Positions 13,190 through 25,350 of a stretch of 64,000 bases of DNA are shown here, in pieces. Position numbers and translations under genes: made by a program. Origin of the DNA: Latrodectus hesperus (Eukaryota > Arthropoda > Arachnida > Araneae > Theridiidae); NCBI GenBank assembly GCA_037975125.1, contig CM075851.1, positions 122,074,464-122,138,463 on the forward strand. The letters are read 5' to 3'. Every line of letters starts with the position of its first letter. Within the stretch, counting starts at the first letter, position 1. The notes below the pieces were generated by a model, which was not told where the DNA came from, did not search any database, and saw only the letters and a program-made list of their open reading frames with translations.

Positions 13190-15604
13190 GCATGTTATGT
13201 AACTTTACCCTCATGTGTTTTCCTAAACTTTTATTTAGTTGATGAATTCTTAAAAATTTATTGATTATCTTTTTAAATCCTTATTATTAAAAATCAATTA
13301 TTAGTAAAAATAAACCAGTGATTCAAATTCAGTGAACATTGACATTTAAATTACTATTACTTAATGTTCATTTTCTTCTAAAGCTCTGAAAAATTTAAAA
13401 TGTTCATACATTTATTTAATAATGTATTCATAGCTCTAAACTTGTAACATTTAGCCATAAAATCTAATGTTTTCATTTTAATTATAAAATTCTGTGGCTG
13501 TCAATAAAATCATACATGTTTAGGATTTTCTCAAATTAGTCTGAAAATGTAATAAAAATGTCTTTGGAAAAGCCCATTTTCATCTTATAATTTAATTCCC
13601 TCTGATGACTATTAAACAATCCATTTGAGATTAATGTAGGTTATTTATATTAATTATGGCCTTTTAAATTTGTGCAATTAGCAATGTGTTGAAAATGTGA
13701 CTTAAATTTTTAAATATTTATTTTCCAAAATGAATTTTCTTTTAAAAAAATATTTCAATTATGGTTGTAATTAGAGATTTTGTATAAGTTAATGCAAAAT
13801 GTATGAAATATTGCAACGGTTGTCTATTTATTTAGATTGAATTACTATTTTAAAAATATAACCAATACACATACAAACTTCTAAAAAAAAATTAGTTTTT
13901 TTACATTTTAATTATAGAAAGAGTTGATAGTTTTTAATCAATATATTCAATGTTTATACTACTTCTGAATCAATTAATTCAGAAGTAGTATAAACAATTG
14001 AGCTCTAATAATTAGTTGTAAAATTTGATGTTATCACATGGTGTGCCTAAAATGTGAAGCACTGTTCAAGTCTTCAAAGGATTGTTTACTCAAATTTTAA
14101 AAAATTAAATAAATAAAGCATTCAGAAATTATTGTAAAGCATTCAGAAAAGATGTAGGAATGAACTACAATTTATTAATACACAAGTTTTTTCTTTATAA
14201 TATCTAAATCAGTCACTAATCATTTGAAGAAGTGAATAAAGATTTCAGTTGTTTTTCTATGCACTGATTGCTTTGCAAAAAATATTTTATATTACATAGA
14301 ATTTGTATTGAAGAATTCTACTTCATAATTTTTAAATGATAATTATTTGTTTAGAGTATATGTAGTCAATTCTAGTTATTTTCTTCTATTCTTTTTATAT
14401 TTTCGTTATTTATTGAAATGAATAACACATAAATGTATTTTTCTATATAAAAAGCTTAAGTTTGCGTAAGCATTTATTTTTGCAATATGTTTACAATAGC
14501 TTACATTTATTTTTAGCAAAAAGTAACAAAATTGTTTCATTCCTGAATAAAAGTTTTATTAATATATATTTCATGAATTTTTATGAGATATCGGAAAAAC
14601 GTTAAGTTAAAATATTTAAATGTTGACAGATATGTTTGTGACAGATATATTTATATTGATTTATTTTGTGATGAATGAGGATAGCTAAAATTTTTCCTTT
14701 TTAATCAAATCATTGTTTAAGTTTGGATGTTCATAAATGTATTTTAATTTGAGCTGTAAAAATTGCTTAGTACATTTTCATATTTCGAGATTTTCAAATA
14801 TTTCTCTGAATATTTTTTTTGTTTATATACAATTAATTCCTTATGAACATTTTATGGAAAATGTTTGTTTTATGAGAAGATTTTTGAGAAAAAAGCTTGC
14901 ATATGGTGCAATTTTGCTTTTAGTTCTTTAGTTATTGATTTTGTACATGCATTTATATTTCTAAAATATTTAATATTCTTTAAATGTGACGATTTAATTT
15001 TCTTTTTATTTTAATTAAAATTATTAAATTTCCATTTATATTTTATGTAAGTGTATCAATATACAAAATTTTTAATTTAATTAATTAAATACAAAATTTT
15101 CTGTACTTTTAAATTCATTTTTATGTATACAGTTCCATTTAAAATACGTTCGAAAGATAATTTTTCTCAAAAATATTAACAGACTTCTTTGAATTTTAAA
15201 TTTTAATTTGTACATCCAGCATATTTATGTTAGTAACTAAATAAGTTTATTTTGTTGAATAAGAAAGTTTTCCCTTGATTAAATATTTTACATATGATGT
15301 ATAGCAGTAAAATTTATAAGTGAGTAGATTTATTTTTGAATGAAAGAAATTATGATTTTAGTCTTTCAATATTTATTTTTTTAGTTATAAATAACTAAAA
15401 CAAACTAAAGTTTGATCAGTTTTTACGAACAACTGTTTATTTAATTTTTTTTATTTAGCGACATAGAGTCAATATTGTTCCTGTAGCAACTGTTAATTAT
15501 ATATGGCGAAATCATGAAGGAATTTTTATGTGTATGGATTTGAAAAACAAGTACATGCACCTGAATTTCCTCGTGGCTGTGCCTGCTGTTGTTGTATTTT
15601 ATGA
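1364..15604 (+). CDS. SSUH2: SSUH2-like gene, 3' part (seven coding exons, copy 1)
   Basis: Seven exons with AG/GT borders join in one frame: 1364-1424, 4895-5082, 8241-8353, 10069-10161, 11310-11415, 12950-13054, 15459-15604. The product shows the SSUH2 (ssu-2 homologue) order: a LETFTE block, a PG.WD block, several CxxCxGxG zinc motifs of DnaJ Cys-rich type, a basic linker, IPLT, and a Cys-rich C-terminus. The molecular role of the family is poorly known; the Cys-rich part is probably a structural zinc fold. Upstream exons lie left of the window, since nothing in 1-1363 fits. The last exon has a 1-nt frameshift in a T run (15523-15527). As assembled, the frame ends at TAG 15609-15611; the family frame ends at TGA 15602-15604. 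A related gene starts at 58.8 kb on the same strand. Family assignment is strong; whether this copy works is uncertain. Confidence 0.85.
1425..4894 (+). other. Intron of SSUH2-like copy 1
   Basis: About 3.5 kb of AT-rich intron with T-rich runs. No exon, transposon or RNA gene is recognisable. Confidence 0.7.
4895..5082 (+). CDS. SSUH2: SSUH2-like copy 1, exon with PG.WD block and first zinc motifs
   Basis: The acceptor is ttattatag and the donor tgg|gtatgt. It encodes the SVPGVWDIYAFPP block, then VPHTASLKTCHVCGGIG and RCSTCSGKG, which are two CxxC.G.G-type metal-binding motifs. The phase matches both neighbours. The open frame continues past the donor only because intron sequence happens to stay open. 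Confidence 0.87.
5303..5313. repeat. Left target-site duplication of RTE-type LINE
   Basis: AATCATATCAT occurs here and again at 8036-8046, flanking the LINE exactly. It marks target-primed integration into the SSUH2-like intron. Confidence 0.85.
5346..6213 (+). pseudogene. LINE endonuclease domain (EEP family) fragment
   Basis: Two overlapping frames, split by a shift near 5580-5610, encode the C-terminal part of an exonuclease-endonuclease-phosphatase domain. It shows VNVHAPTEDKGD, LVLGDLNAKIG (Asp/Asn catalytic motif) and the NSDHYLV (SDH) motif. The N-terminal catalytic part is absent because of 5' truncation. An in-frame TGA ends the second segment at 6211-6213, after which homology continues (RAKKRVFEED). 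Confidence 0.88.
6250..7564 (+). pseudogene. LINE reverse transcriptase domain, frameshifted
   Basis: The linker and fingers (KNNKTPGIDLIQAELIK) end in one frame at 6681. The palm continues in another frame from 6653: CPIFKKGDPLVCENYRGISL, then DYKAAYNSID, then the FADD catalytic box at 7244-7255 (a YADD variant common in this clade). Thumb homology runs to 7561, where TAA interrupts it; similarity resumes at once (KTKLQIYRTLIRPVLTYASE). At least two inactivating lesions are visible. Confidence 0.88.
8036..8046. repeat. Right target-site duplication of RTE-type LINE
   Basis: AATCATATCAT, an exact match to 5303-5313. Confidence 0.85.
8241..8353 (+). CDS. SSUH2: SSUH2-like copy 1, zinc-motif exon
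   Basis: The acceptor is tttttag and the donor aggaa|gtaagc. It encodes YCFSCHGAGYRH, a short Ser/Thr-rich spacer, then DCLHCTGSGQR, which continues the CxxCxGxG series. It is too short for a standard ORF scan and is recognised by phase and motif. The LINE at 5314-8035 lies in the intron just upstream and ends about 200 nt before this exon. Confidence 0.87.
8354..10068 (+). other. Intron of SSUH2-like copy 1
   Basis: AT-rich intron; nothing recognisable inside. Confidence 0.75.
10069..10161 (+). CDS. SSUH2: SSUH2-like copy 1, zinc-motif exon
   Basis: The acceptor is ggtttag and the donor aaatg|gtttgt. It encodes CWKCTGEGMALCKTCSGTG followed by a beta-rich IKCFIRVTIKW stretch. The last two CxxC pairs complete the Cys-rich domain. 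The last codon is split (TG|G, Trp) and completed by the exon at 11310. Confidence 0.87.
10162..11309 (+). other. Intron of SSUH2-like copy 1
   Basis: AT-rich intron with short imperfect repeats around 10590-10690 (motifs like AAGCATTAAAT). No element is recognisable. Confidence 0.75.
11310..11415 (+). CDS. SSUH2: SSUH2-like copy 1, exon after the Cys-rich domain
   Basis: The acceptor is ttaattag and the donor aca|gtaata. It encodes TNHMDDHVVEKIAALSGDRI and then a GDVICQEEGN segment, the linker region of the family. The open frame beyond 11415 is intron. Confidence 0.82.
11416..12949 (+). other. Intron of SSUH2-like copy 1
   Basis: AT-rich intron. Its only recognisable content is the decayed SINE at about 12583-12760. 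Confidence 0.75.
12583..12760 (+). mobile_element. Old copy of tRNA-derived SINE family 1
   Basis: It aligns by eye with the well-preserved copy at 25351-25527: GAATGATTAAAGCTCTGGCC (A-box region), GATTCAAATTC (B-box region), then TTTAGAATCCATTTTAAA, and a terminal GTGCAAAAAAA. The TAATAATAATAAATAAATAA tail may be a decayed 3' tail. It is strongly diverged, so this is an old insertion. Confidence 0.65.
12950..13054 (+). CDS. SSUH2: SSUH2-like copy 1, penultimate exon
   Basis: The acceptor is catatag and the donor cag|gtaagt (consensus). It is exactly 35 codons, beginning LIPLTHFPDTTVSMASAQ and continuing as a Gln/Glu/Lys-rich helical stretch ending in LKQ. A (TA)33 array starts about 70 nt into the following intron. 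Confidence 0.83.
13123..13188. repeat. (TA)33 microsatellite
   Basis: 66 bp of uninterrupted TA in the intron, about 70 nt downstream of a splice donor. Any Tyr-Ile reading frame across it is an artefact. Confidence 0.97.
13951..13996. repeat. Perfect inverted repeat, 20-bp arms
   Basis: TGTTTATACTACTTCTGAAT (13951-13970) is followed after 6 nt by its exact reverse complement (13977-13996). It could be a MITE remnant, a replication-slippage palindrome or an RNA hairpin. No promoter or conserved neighbour points to a miRNA. Confidence 0.9.
15459..15604 (+). CDS. SSUH2: SSUH2-like copy 1, terminal exon with frameshift
   Basis: The acceptor is ttatttag. In frame it reads RHRVNIVPVATVNYIW as expected, then leaves the family frame at the T run 15523-15527. 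The conserved tail, FYVYGFEKQVHAPEFPRG followed by CACCCCIL, is intact one frame over and ends at TGA 15602-15604. One extra T would restore continuity. As read, translation ends at 15609-15611 with an unrelated hydrophobic tail. Either a homopolymer sequencing error or a real lesion could explain this. Confidence 0.8.
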
Positions 15605-15615
15605 AGACTAGAAAG

Positions 15616-15621
15616 AATAAA
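15616..15621 (+). promoter_or_regulatory. Candidate poly(A) signal of SSUH2-like copy 1
   Basis: AATAAA lies about a dozen bases after the stop codon. This is close, but it fits a short 3' UTR. AT-rich DNA makes chance hits common, so support is positional only. Confidence 0.4.
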
Positions 15622-15639
15622 ACTTTCTCATTTGATTGC

Positions 15640-18600
15640 ATTGTACAGAAACCATCTCTTATGAAATGAGCTATCACAGTAACGTGTAATTGTGTCATTA
15701 TTGTTTATTTTTCTCCTTTGAAAAATTTGTCAAACAAAAAATTATTTCATATTTTTTTTAATTCCAAAGATTGGTGTATTAAATCATAATTACATTTTTT
15801 TAAATAATTTTATGATAAATAGATTTTTCAGATTATAAAATGACTGCATTATTAGATTAAAAACATTTTTCCATATTATATGTACACAAACGTATTGTTA
15901 ATTGTGATTATTAATAAAACAAACATTTTTATTCAAAGTGAATACTAAAATGAAATTGTGATTAATTCATAAGGCTGCAAGTATTTAAATATTCATCTTT
16001 TAATATTGCACCAAATTCAATTGATTTCTTATGAATAAATGTTTTCATATTAACAAATTGTATGACCATTCAACATTTCAAAATTGTGAAAAATATTTAA
16101 ATTTTTCCTAATGAACTAGATTCATTAATATATATTTGTAAATTTCCATGTGTAATTGAATTTTATTTTTCTGTTAAATGAGATTGTTCCATTCTCTGTT
16201 TAAATGGCAAAACTCTTTTTATTGTAGAGAAAACAATAATGGACAAATAAGAAATTTTTAAATAATTAAAATGTGTTATGAGATGCTTTAATCTACTATT
16301 GATTAATTATATTATTAGTAATTTTCTGTGGAAGTGTTGATTTTTAAAATATAAAACCCTCATAATTAAGTATTTTGTACTGAGATTAGAATTTGTTTTG
16401 AAATAAAGACTTCAAACATGAAATGGATATTTATTGAAGTGCCTACATTTCTAAAGGAAATGGTATTCTGATAAAAAGATAGTATCCTTCTAAATGAAAT
16501 TTTTTAGAAACTATAAAATCTTTGAAAACTTGGATGCGCTTGCTATAAATGAAATAAAAGTCTGACGTCAGTCATATGCATTTGAATAATTATTCATAAG
16601 CAGATTTGTAAAAAAACTGTTTACATGTTAAACTACAATTAATTTCATTATTCAAAAAGTTAAAAGTAATCAATGTTGTTGAAAAAACTGTTTCTTAATT
16701 TGTGCCAATATAAAAGAGTGCGATTTAATTTTTACGAAATTAGTCATTTTGTTATTCAATCAAAATAAGAAATATAGGAATTTAAAAGTATTAAATATCT
16801 AAATTGTTGAAAATTTTTTTAAATACTTTGAATATTTGTTCATTTAAATATTAAAATGGATAGCAAAACATTCTTTAAAAATAAATAAGAATAACTTTAA
16901 TAAATTTAAATTTTTATGTTAGGTTATCATTACAAAAATTTTTCACTACCATGCATTTGAATAAGATGTTATGTAGTGCAAATTAGTATGAATGAAAAAT
17001 AATTTCTCTAAAATATTTCAACCACTAATTTATACTGATCAAAACTATCCTAATTCTGTAAAATTAATAACTAATAAATTTCGAATTTATTTTTGTTTTA
17101 TAAGTTCTTAATCCTAACAATTGCCTTTATAAATTTAAATGTCTAATTTTTCAAATAACAAAGGACTTTGTGATAATTTACATTTGTAAAAATAACATCC
17201 TTATTATATAATATAAAAATATGCATATATAATGAAAGACTAAAATATGATTATATTTATATATAATATTCTTTTTTATATTTATTAATTTTAGAATTGC
17301 TAATTATGAATGATATTAAATATGTGATAATATTTGAACAAAATAAAATGATTAATAACCTTCATATGAATACAGATAAGTGCTGTATATTAAGATATTT
17401 TTTATACTGTGAAGGCTTTTATATAATTTAATCAATAAATGTAAGTAATTAATTTAAAGTATTCAAAAATATTAATGACTGTAAGGAAAACATTTATATA
17501 TATAATTCTATTTCTTAAATTCATCTTTCATTGAGTGTGTGTGACTTATAAATTGAGTTCTTGTAACTAATTATTTTTTTTCTTACAATTAAGGAAATGA
17601 AACATTTTTGCTCATAATAACACTTTTATACTTGTAACTTGATTTAAATGTCATTAAAAGAAATGATAATCCTAGGTTATTTGTTCTATAAGATGAGTCT
17701 TTTTTTTTTCAAATTGATTAAAGTGATTTTATATGTAAGTTTAATAATTGTAATATGATTCAATTGCCAAGTTAGTAAAATTTGGTGAAATTTGTTAAGG
17801 AAATCTCTCTTTATTAATAAACATTAATATTTATATAGAATATAAACAGATACAAGATATGCATTTTTATTTTATTTTTCTCAACAATATTAACAATTGG
17901 AAATAATTAGGTTTTTAACATTTACTGAAAGTTTTCATTAAATTGTTTTAAATATTAAAGCAAGTCTAAATTTAACTTATCTCAGTTATGATTTTCTGAA
18001 TGCCTTGTGTTTGCACAAAACATTTCGCTTGTTTCCCATTAAACAGTAAATATCTGTCTAGAATTTGCATTTATTTTAGTTATTATTTTAGTTATTGAAT
18101 CTATTAGATTTTTTTAATTTAGTTAAATGTGTCATTTGTGTAAAATGCTTTTATAATTCTGTATTTTGGTTGTAAAATATTTAGCTGAATTTTATAATCA
18201 AAATATTAAAATGGATTTTAAATTTTCATTGCATATTTCTATTCTATTTTTACTAATTAAAACAAGAGCATATTAATGTAAATATTATTTCAAAATAAAG
18301 CCAATAAATTTTTAGTGGCAATTTCAATGTGCTACATCAATTCATAAAATTTTATTATTATTGAATTTATAGTTCAGTCTTTTTTTATTTATAGATGTTT
18401 CTTGAATCTCCAAATGATATTTATTTTTATAGTATTCTCATATTTGCTTTGTTTTGTCTGTATCTTAGAAACTAAAAAATCTATTATAATCTGTATTTTA
18501 TACATTTTTTGTTATTGTCTTTTGCTTATTTTCAGTAGTTGCTTCTGAATTATTTTACATATATATGTATATAAATGCACTGCATTTCTTTTTCGGTGCA

Positions 18601-21600
18601 AAACATTTTATTTATGTTAAGAATCATTTTCGCTTGATTGTTTTTCAAATAAAAATTCCAATCATGTTTATTCAAATTGTATGCCTTCAATCATTACTGC
18701 CTATTATGTCAAATTAAATATTATGAATGATAGTCTACGTTTTAAATTCTAATAGTTAAAGTATCTCGATTTTGGACCATACAAAAGTGTTTAAAATTGA
18801 TAAATAAATTTATTTAAGAATTTAAACCACAAGCCACATGAGCCTGTAACAGCAAACATGAGAGTTATCCATTATCTATATTTTTTCTGTTAATTTATAT
18901 ATTTATAATCTGTTAAAAATTCCTGCATGATTTATATAACACATTATTATTAAATGAATTAAAAATATGGTATTAATCTAATTTAAAGATGAAAACTGTT
19001 CTTTAATCTTTTATCTACTAAGTATTTTTAAATGAAACTGGATTGAAATTTACATTGAATCAATGATGCTTATTTTTTCTGATGGTTATTAAAAATCTCT
19101 CTTTTTTTTAAATTGAGTGTGTTTCTGAATGCTAATAGAATAATTAGAATGTTATAAATTTAAACTTGTGCAAATGCAGTATGTAGTCAAATGCAAGTTA
19201 GGTACGTTGAAAACCAATAAATGATTGATATTCTTTTGAATAAAATAGCTGGAATATAGTTTAGCAATTGTCATTTTTAATTTAAATTTCTTTGATCTTA
19301 ATCAATTGCTTACAATATGTATTTTTAAATGTGTGTAAATACTCCCTTTTTAGACAAGTCAATTATGACATTAATACTTTTGTTTTTAGCTGCTATACCT
19401 GAGTGTTCTGGAGAGCCTGAGCTTAAATCTTACGCCTTTATATAATGTTGCTGATATTTAAAACTAATCATTCTTGGTTTGTCTTAAGTTTAGAAATGGG
19501 AGTTTAATATTGGTTATTAAAAGTATCGTTGAAAATTATTAAATTAACATTAATTAAAATTTTATGAATTAACATAAAAACTAAGAATAAGATTTCATAC
19601 CACAACAGTATCCTGAAAATAATAATTTGCATTCTTGAATGTATATAATTCAATTCCATTGAAACAAACCCTAATGAAATATGGAGATATATCATTCTCA
19701 CCTTGGAAAAAATTCAATTATTGTTTGCAAAACGTTTAACCATGTTAACTAATGTGGAGTTAGATATAAATAAAATGAAAAAATATGTTTATCTATACAT
19801 ATTTGTGATTTATTTAAAAATCTATATTTTGCTGTGAAAAAAATTTTGTCAGGGCTATATTACAGAAAGTACAAGATAGTGATAAATGGCGATTTTTGCT
19901 TAAAAGAATTAACGAACTCAAAAAATTTTGCAATAACGAGTGCAATTATTTTATTGAAGTGAATTTCACATTGCAAAATTAGTTTAATGCTTTTTCCCAA
20001 CAATTCATCCGACTTTTATGATGCCTTTTCAATATTGCTTTTTTTCACTGTGAAGAATTGTCTTCATTATTCCCTGTAGATGTTATAAAATTATCTAATA
20101 CTTCATCATTTTCTAAACTACATTTGTATCTGATCAAATACTTTTTCAATTTATTGGATTTAATTTCATTTTCAATTGATGGAAATTTTTGAAAAATTCC
20201 GACTATTTTTATTTTTTTCTATGATAGTTTAACTATTTTTCTGCAATTTCTTATGTTAAATAGCTTCTAAAATTCCATTAGATTGACTTGCATTATGTGC
20301 TTTAATTATTGTATATTTTTTTTCAGGGATTAAAATATACCTTACATATTCTTTGAATATTATCATAATTTCCTAATATATTGATCCAATTAAAGCAATG
20401 TATTGTAAGGAGACTTAAATTCCTAAATTTGAAAAAAAATTTTGATATCATCATATGCTGGATTAATATTGAGAATTGTGTGAAATTAAGAGTGTATGGT
20501 TTACAACAATGGATAATGCTTGGCTTTAATGATAAAAATTTAAAATGAATAAACTTTTATATATATTGTCAGATATCTATAAATGTTCTCTTGTGAAGAA
20601 TATATTGTTGTAATGCAACATAAATAAATTCTGGTTTCAAAGAAGTGAAAACAATTAAGATTATTCATTTATATAATTTCATAACTACTTTAAAATAATT
20701 CATACATTTCAAAGAATATAGTACACATTTTGTACTACATTTGAAATATTTTTCCATCAAGTGTGGAAATTTTGAAATGAGATCTGCACTACTTTGTAAT
20801 TAACTTTTGTCTTTCAAAATCAGAAGATTTCCGTGCAGTTGAAGTGAATAAATTACTTATAAAAGATATTTATTATTTAACTTTTTAAACGAATAATTAT
20901 TTATTAATAATAAAAACGAGGAATTTGTACATCTTTGCTTAAAAAATCACTTTAAGTAATTATATAATTCAAAGCTTTTTCCTTGTGCCAATTGAATTTT
21001 TTTTAGTGTTGTGAAGCTATATATTAAATGAATATTTAATTTTTATAACTTCAAGGAAGACACTTAAAAATCTTCTCATTTTTTATTAAATTATATGGAA
21101 TTTTCATTTATTTGTACTTGGATTAGAACAAAAAACATGAGGTAATTATTATAAAAATCAGATTAAAAAATGTGTAACAAATCAAATGCATCTTGGGTTA
21201 TATTTTTTATTTCTATGCTTTAAAAATTATTTTTTATTTGATCAATATATTTATATAAATAGTTGCAGAAATTAACAGCTTAAAAATAATGAAAGGAAGA
21301 CTAAATATTAACAGTTAGAATTGCTTTTGCTAGAATTATGGAATAAATCTATCAAATCAATAATTTTTAATAAAAATATTAACTTTGTAATAAGAATTTC
21401 CTGTCATGATTTGCAAACTCTGATCTTTGAATTAAATTATGATTTGATAAAGTAATCAAAAGCAATTTCGTAATAAGTAGATAATATTTTGGTATTTTCC
21501 TTATACTACACACAAAAAGTTTCTTTACTTAAAATTTGAGAATCTATTGAAAATAATAAAAGCTAATTAATTAATATGTACCTTGTAAAAATGCAAATTA

Positions 21601-24600
21601 AAATGTTGTATTTAATGCTATCTTTATAATAAAAAATTCGTCTTTTATTTCAATTAAATATATAACAATGATATGATTTGTTGTCACCTAATACTTTCAA
21701 TAAATTTAAAAATCTTATTTTTCATTTGAAAATATTTCGAGATTTTACTTTTAGCGATAAAGAATTCGTTGTGTTACATGTAAATGTCAGTTTTCTTTTA
21801 AGCAAATTCAAAAATTTCATGATTTGAAAAATTTTATGAATCATCCTACATCTTTAAATATTAGTAGCATTGTATTATTGTGCTAAGGTTATATAAATTT
21901 GATATATGTTAGAATTTTTAAATCTCAAACTACTACGCTTATTTGCTTATGAAAATATTTTGTTTAAAACTTAATTCATTTCTTTTTAAATATATTCTTC
22001 TTTCTCCTCTAGATTTATGTTACTCAAATTTTTTAAACAAAATCTTAGATAACTTAAGTTTTGATATTAAACACAAATAATTAAAACATACTTTCTTAAT
22101 ATTAATGTAATAATAAGGTTCCAAAACTAAAACATGAGTCTAATGTTCATTCATTAGTATCTTTTTTTTTTAAATGTGCTTAGCATTTTGAAAATTGTGT
22201 TCTTATTTTCGCTTTACAGATTTCAAATTATGCGTTAAGAATAGTTAATATTAAGTGAATGTGTATTCTGATCTCTTAGGCAGAAATCAGGACACAGACT
22301 TTGGTGTCTCTTACCCATTTCTAAGGATTCCAATTGAGGAAATGTAGAACATGCAATTTTTTTTCATGAATGAGTATCTATTTTATAGATTTTGTTCACT
22401 TTTGTTGAAGTATATAAATTTTATAAGCAGATGATTATTTTAAATATCTTTATATCAAGATTTATCTTTTTATTCTGCATTCCATTTATAAATATAAGCT
22501 TTTATATCTTTCTGATTTCTTATCGTAAAATGTCACTCTTCATCCATATGATTCATGCTTAGAAGTTTGTATTCAAAACTACGTACGCTATATGTAGTCT
22601 CATTTCGTTTGCATTACACGATGCGATATTCATTACGAAATTTTTAAGGACTAAAAAAATTATTAAAATTATCCTTTTCTCCTTTTTTAAAAGAAATAAA
22701 ACTTAGTGTTCTAATTCAAAAACGGGTTTAATCCGTATCTCTCCCCTTCCCCCAAAAAAGAGCCTTAAACTTTAGTTTTTTAAATTTTGATTTAATATTT
22801 CATCTGAATACACAATCGTATCATTAAACATTTTCATAAAAGTTTAGGAAACTGTTTTTTTTTTTTAAATATGTATAATACAATGCTTATATGAAGAAAA
22901 CTTGAGTTTCTTAGAGTGTAGAAGTAGCTAGAGAATCAGAGCATTTCAAATATCTAATACATAAAAGTAATAACCATTAATTCTTAGAAAATCCAACCAT
23001 TAATACTTAGAATAATTTTATTAAATTTTGTAAAACTCATAAATTTCACATAAATAAAAGCATGATGGTTCAGGAAATCTGAACCTCAAAAGTCATAACA
23101 CATTTCTACTCAAAAGTAATAACACATTTCTAATCAAAAATCATAGAACTATCAGTAATTCTAGAATTATACGTAATTGAAGTTTAAAAAAATGAATTAA
23201 ATATTTATTAAGTCAGAAATATTTTTGATTTTTTTTCTCGATGTGAAAATTTCCAATTTGTCATTAGTTCAATAGTTTGGCATGTTGTTAACTGAATAGC
23301 ATACTTAGATTTTAGCTGTCAAGCTATTTATTATTGTATAATGTATAGCTTGACAACGAAATCAGAATTGTTCTTTATGGATTAACATTGATAATGTAAA
23401 TATTTCAGACTAATGAAACTGGTATAAATTCATATTATTTTGCTATTATAATTCTGTATTTTGGTTGTGGTTATTGCTCAGATTACTTTTACAGTACATA
23501 TGTTATATCCAATAAGAGAGAGAGAGAGTTTAATAAATTTGTATGAACTTTTCTACAATATTAAATTAATTTTCATCGTAAGCTGTGACATAATCAATAA
23601 ACTTTTATTTTGAAAACTGCATTAATTGTTTTGGCTAATAGAAGTATGAAATGAATTGTTATCTCGCTTTATAACTTTTTATTCACACTCTGTAGTTACT
23701 TTAAAAACAGGTGGTTGCCAAATTAATAACTAGTTTAATATCAGCACTGTAATTAAATTTTAGTTCTGAGATTAGAACTTGCACAGTAGAATTCTAACAA
23801 ATATATTCAAAAAATTTCTAGTTATGTAGATCAAAATACTTCCATGAAATTAACATCAGGGTTTGATTTCAAAATAATAAATAGAAAAAGAAAACGATTT
23901 CTTATTCTTACAGAAATATTGATTCTAATAATCAGTTCTTTGCAATCAAACAGACAACACTTTGTACGTTTAAGTTCATAGAAGGGCCACTGTTCATATT
24001 GTATGTTAAATTAAATATTCTGAAAGAGATGAAAAGAGGAATTCAAAATAGCCATGTTTAAAGGACAACAGAAATAATTTTCACCAAAAAGGTTGAAAAG
24101 AATAATTATTTTACTAATCACTGCTTAGAGATCTATAATGATATATTTTAGAAGAAAGCAATTACCATTTTTTTTTTTTTTTGCTTAATATGCATTTGAA
24201 TATTCATGAAAAGTTCTGCTTAAGAAGTATATAAGATAGAATAAAAGATGGAAATGTAATAAACAGTAAGAAATTAATTATAAAACTAAATTTTATTAAG
24301 AAACAATAAATAATATATTTTTTTAATGCCTGTCTTTACTAGTCTTTACATTAGTAAAAGATATTCTTCACATTTTTTAGAAGTTGGTTTAAACAGAATA
24401 AAATGCATATTTAGTTAAAATTACATTTAAAATGAGGATTACATGGTAAAAACTGACTTTTTTTTAAATTTTAACGAATAATGCAAAAATCGAATAATTT
24501 AACATTTTCAATCCTTCTAAAACATCTTATTGACACTAGATGGCGCAACAACTCTACCTTATAATACTTAGAAGGAAACTTATTTCTGTGTCTTAAGTTA

Positions 24601-25337
24601 AGGACTTTATTTGGTTAAAGATTTTTATTCATTGATGATAAAAATTTATTTTTCATGTGTATTTGTTCACTTAAACAAGGCATCGTTATGAATCGTGTAT
24701 AGATTTAGAAAAAATTTAATTAAATATAAATTAAAATATAATTGTTCCACATTCTATAATTCCTGAAAACAGTGAATGAATTTTTATATTCTTAATTCTC
24801 AAGAATTTTGTGAAGGAATAACGAAAACATTATTTTTTATACAATTTTACTTTTCATTATTTAAATTTAGCCAATCATAGTTCTGTTTGTATTTATAAAA
24901 GTAGATGAAACTCGAATAAAAAATTTAAGAATTTAACTGTATTATGATATAAATTCCCATTATTTGTTTACTTTTCCTTTTATATTTATATTAATTCTTG
25001 AATTGCAAACGAATGAAAATTACCAACTACTTCAGATTTTTGTATAGAGCAATTATATATATCTATAGCAAAATATGATAGAAACGATTTAGGAAAGCAA
25101 TTTATTGAAAGTTAAATTTTTAAAATAAGCTTACACACATAATGCATATTGATGATACGTTGCAATTGAAATTTAATGAAAGGTATACAATCTTTAAGAA
25201 AACTTATTATAACATGAAACTTAATAAATATTAATTATGCTTTTGGTTTTGTTGCTGTTAGGTTTTACCTTTTATGCAGATATATACCTTCTAGAAGGTG
25301 TTACATTTCGTATTTGATATATATATATATATATTCT
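15640..25337. other. Intergenic stretch without recognisable genes
   Basis: Nearly 10 kb of about 75-80% AT sequence downstream of SSUH2-like copy 1. I see no exons, transposon domains, tRNA-like boxes or long repeats on either strand, only short homopolymers, a short (GA)n run near 23517 and small direct repeats (AACACATTTCTA) near 23098-23135. Confidence 0.6.
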
Positions 25338-25350
25338 CTATTGAATTCCA
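25338..25350. repeat. Left target-site duplication of SINE family 1 copy
   Basis: CTATTGAATTCCA matches 25528-25540 (CTATTGAGTTCTA) at 11 of 13 positions and flanks the SINE exactly. Confidence 0.7.

Larger units (their letters stand above)
13055..15458 (+). other. Last intron of SSUH2-like copy 1
   Basis: AT-rich intron containing a (TA)33 array and a perfect 20-bp-arm inverted repeat (13951-13996). The open frame at 14737-14931 is low-complexity T-rich sequence without coding character. Confidence 0.7.

Noticed and set aside
19388..19440. Possible small exon (CTGAGTGTTCTGGAGAGCC)
   Set aside because: Slightly richer in G+C after an AG, but no consistent donor and no neighbouring exon.
24536..24552. 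CTCF-like string ACTAGATGGCGCAAC
   Set aside because: A single short match with no supporting context; it cannot be told from chance without binding data.
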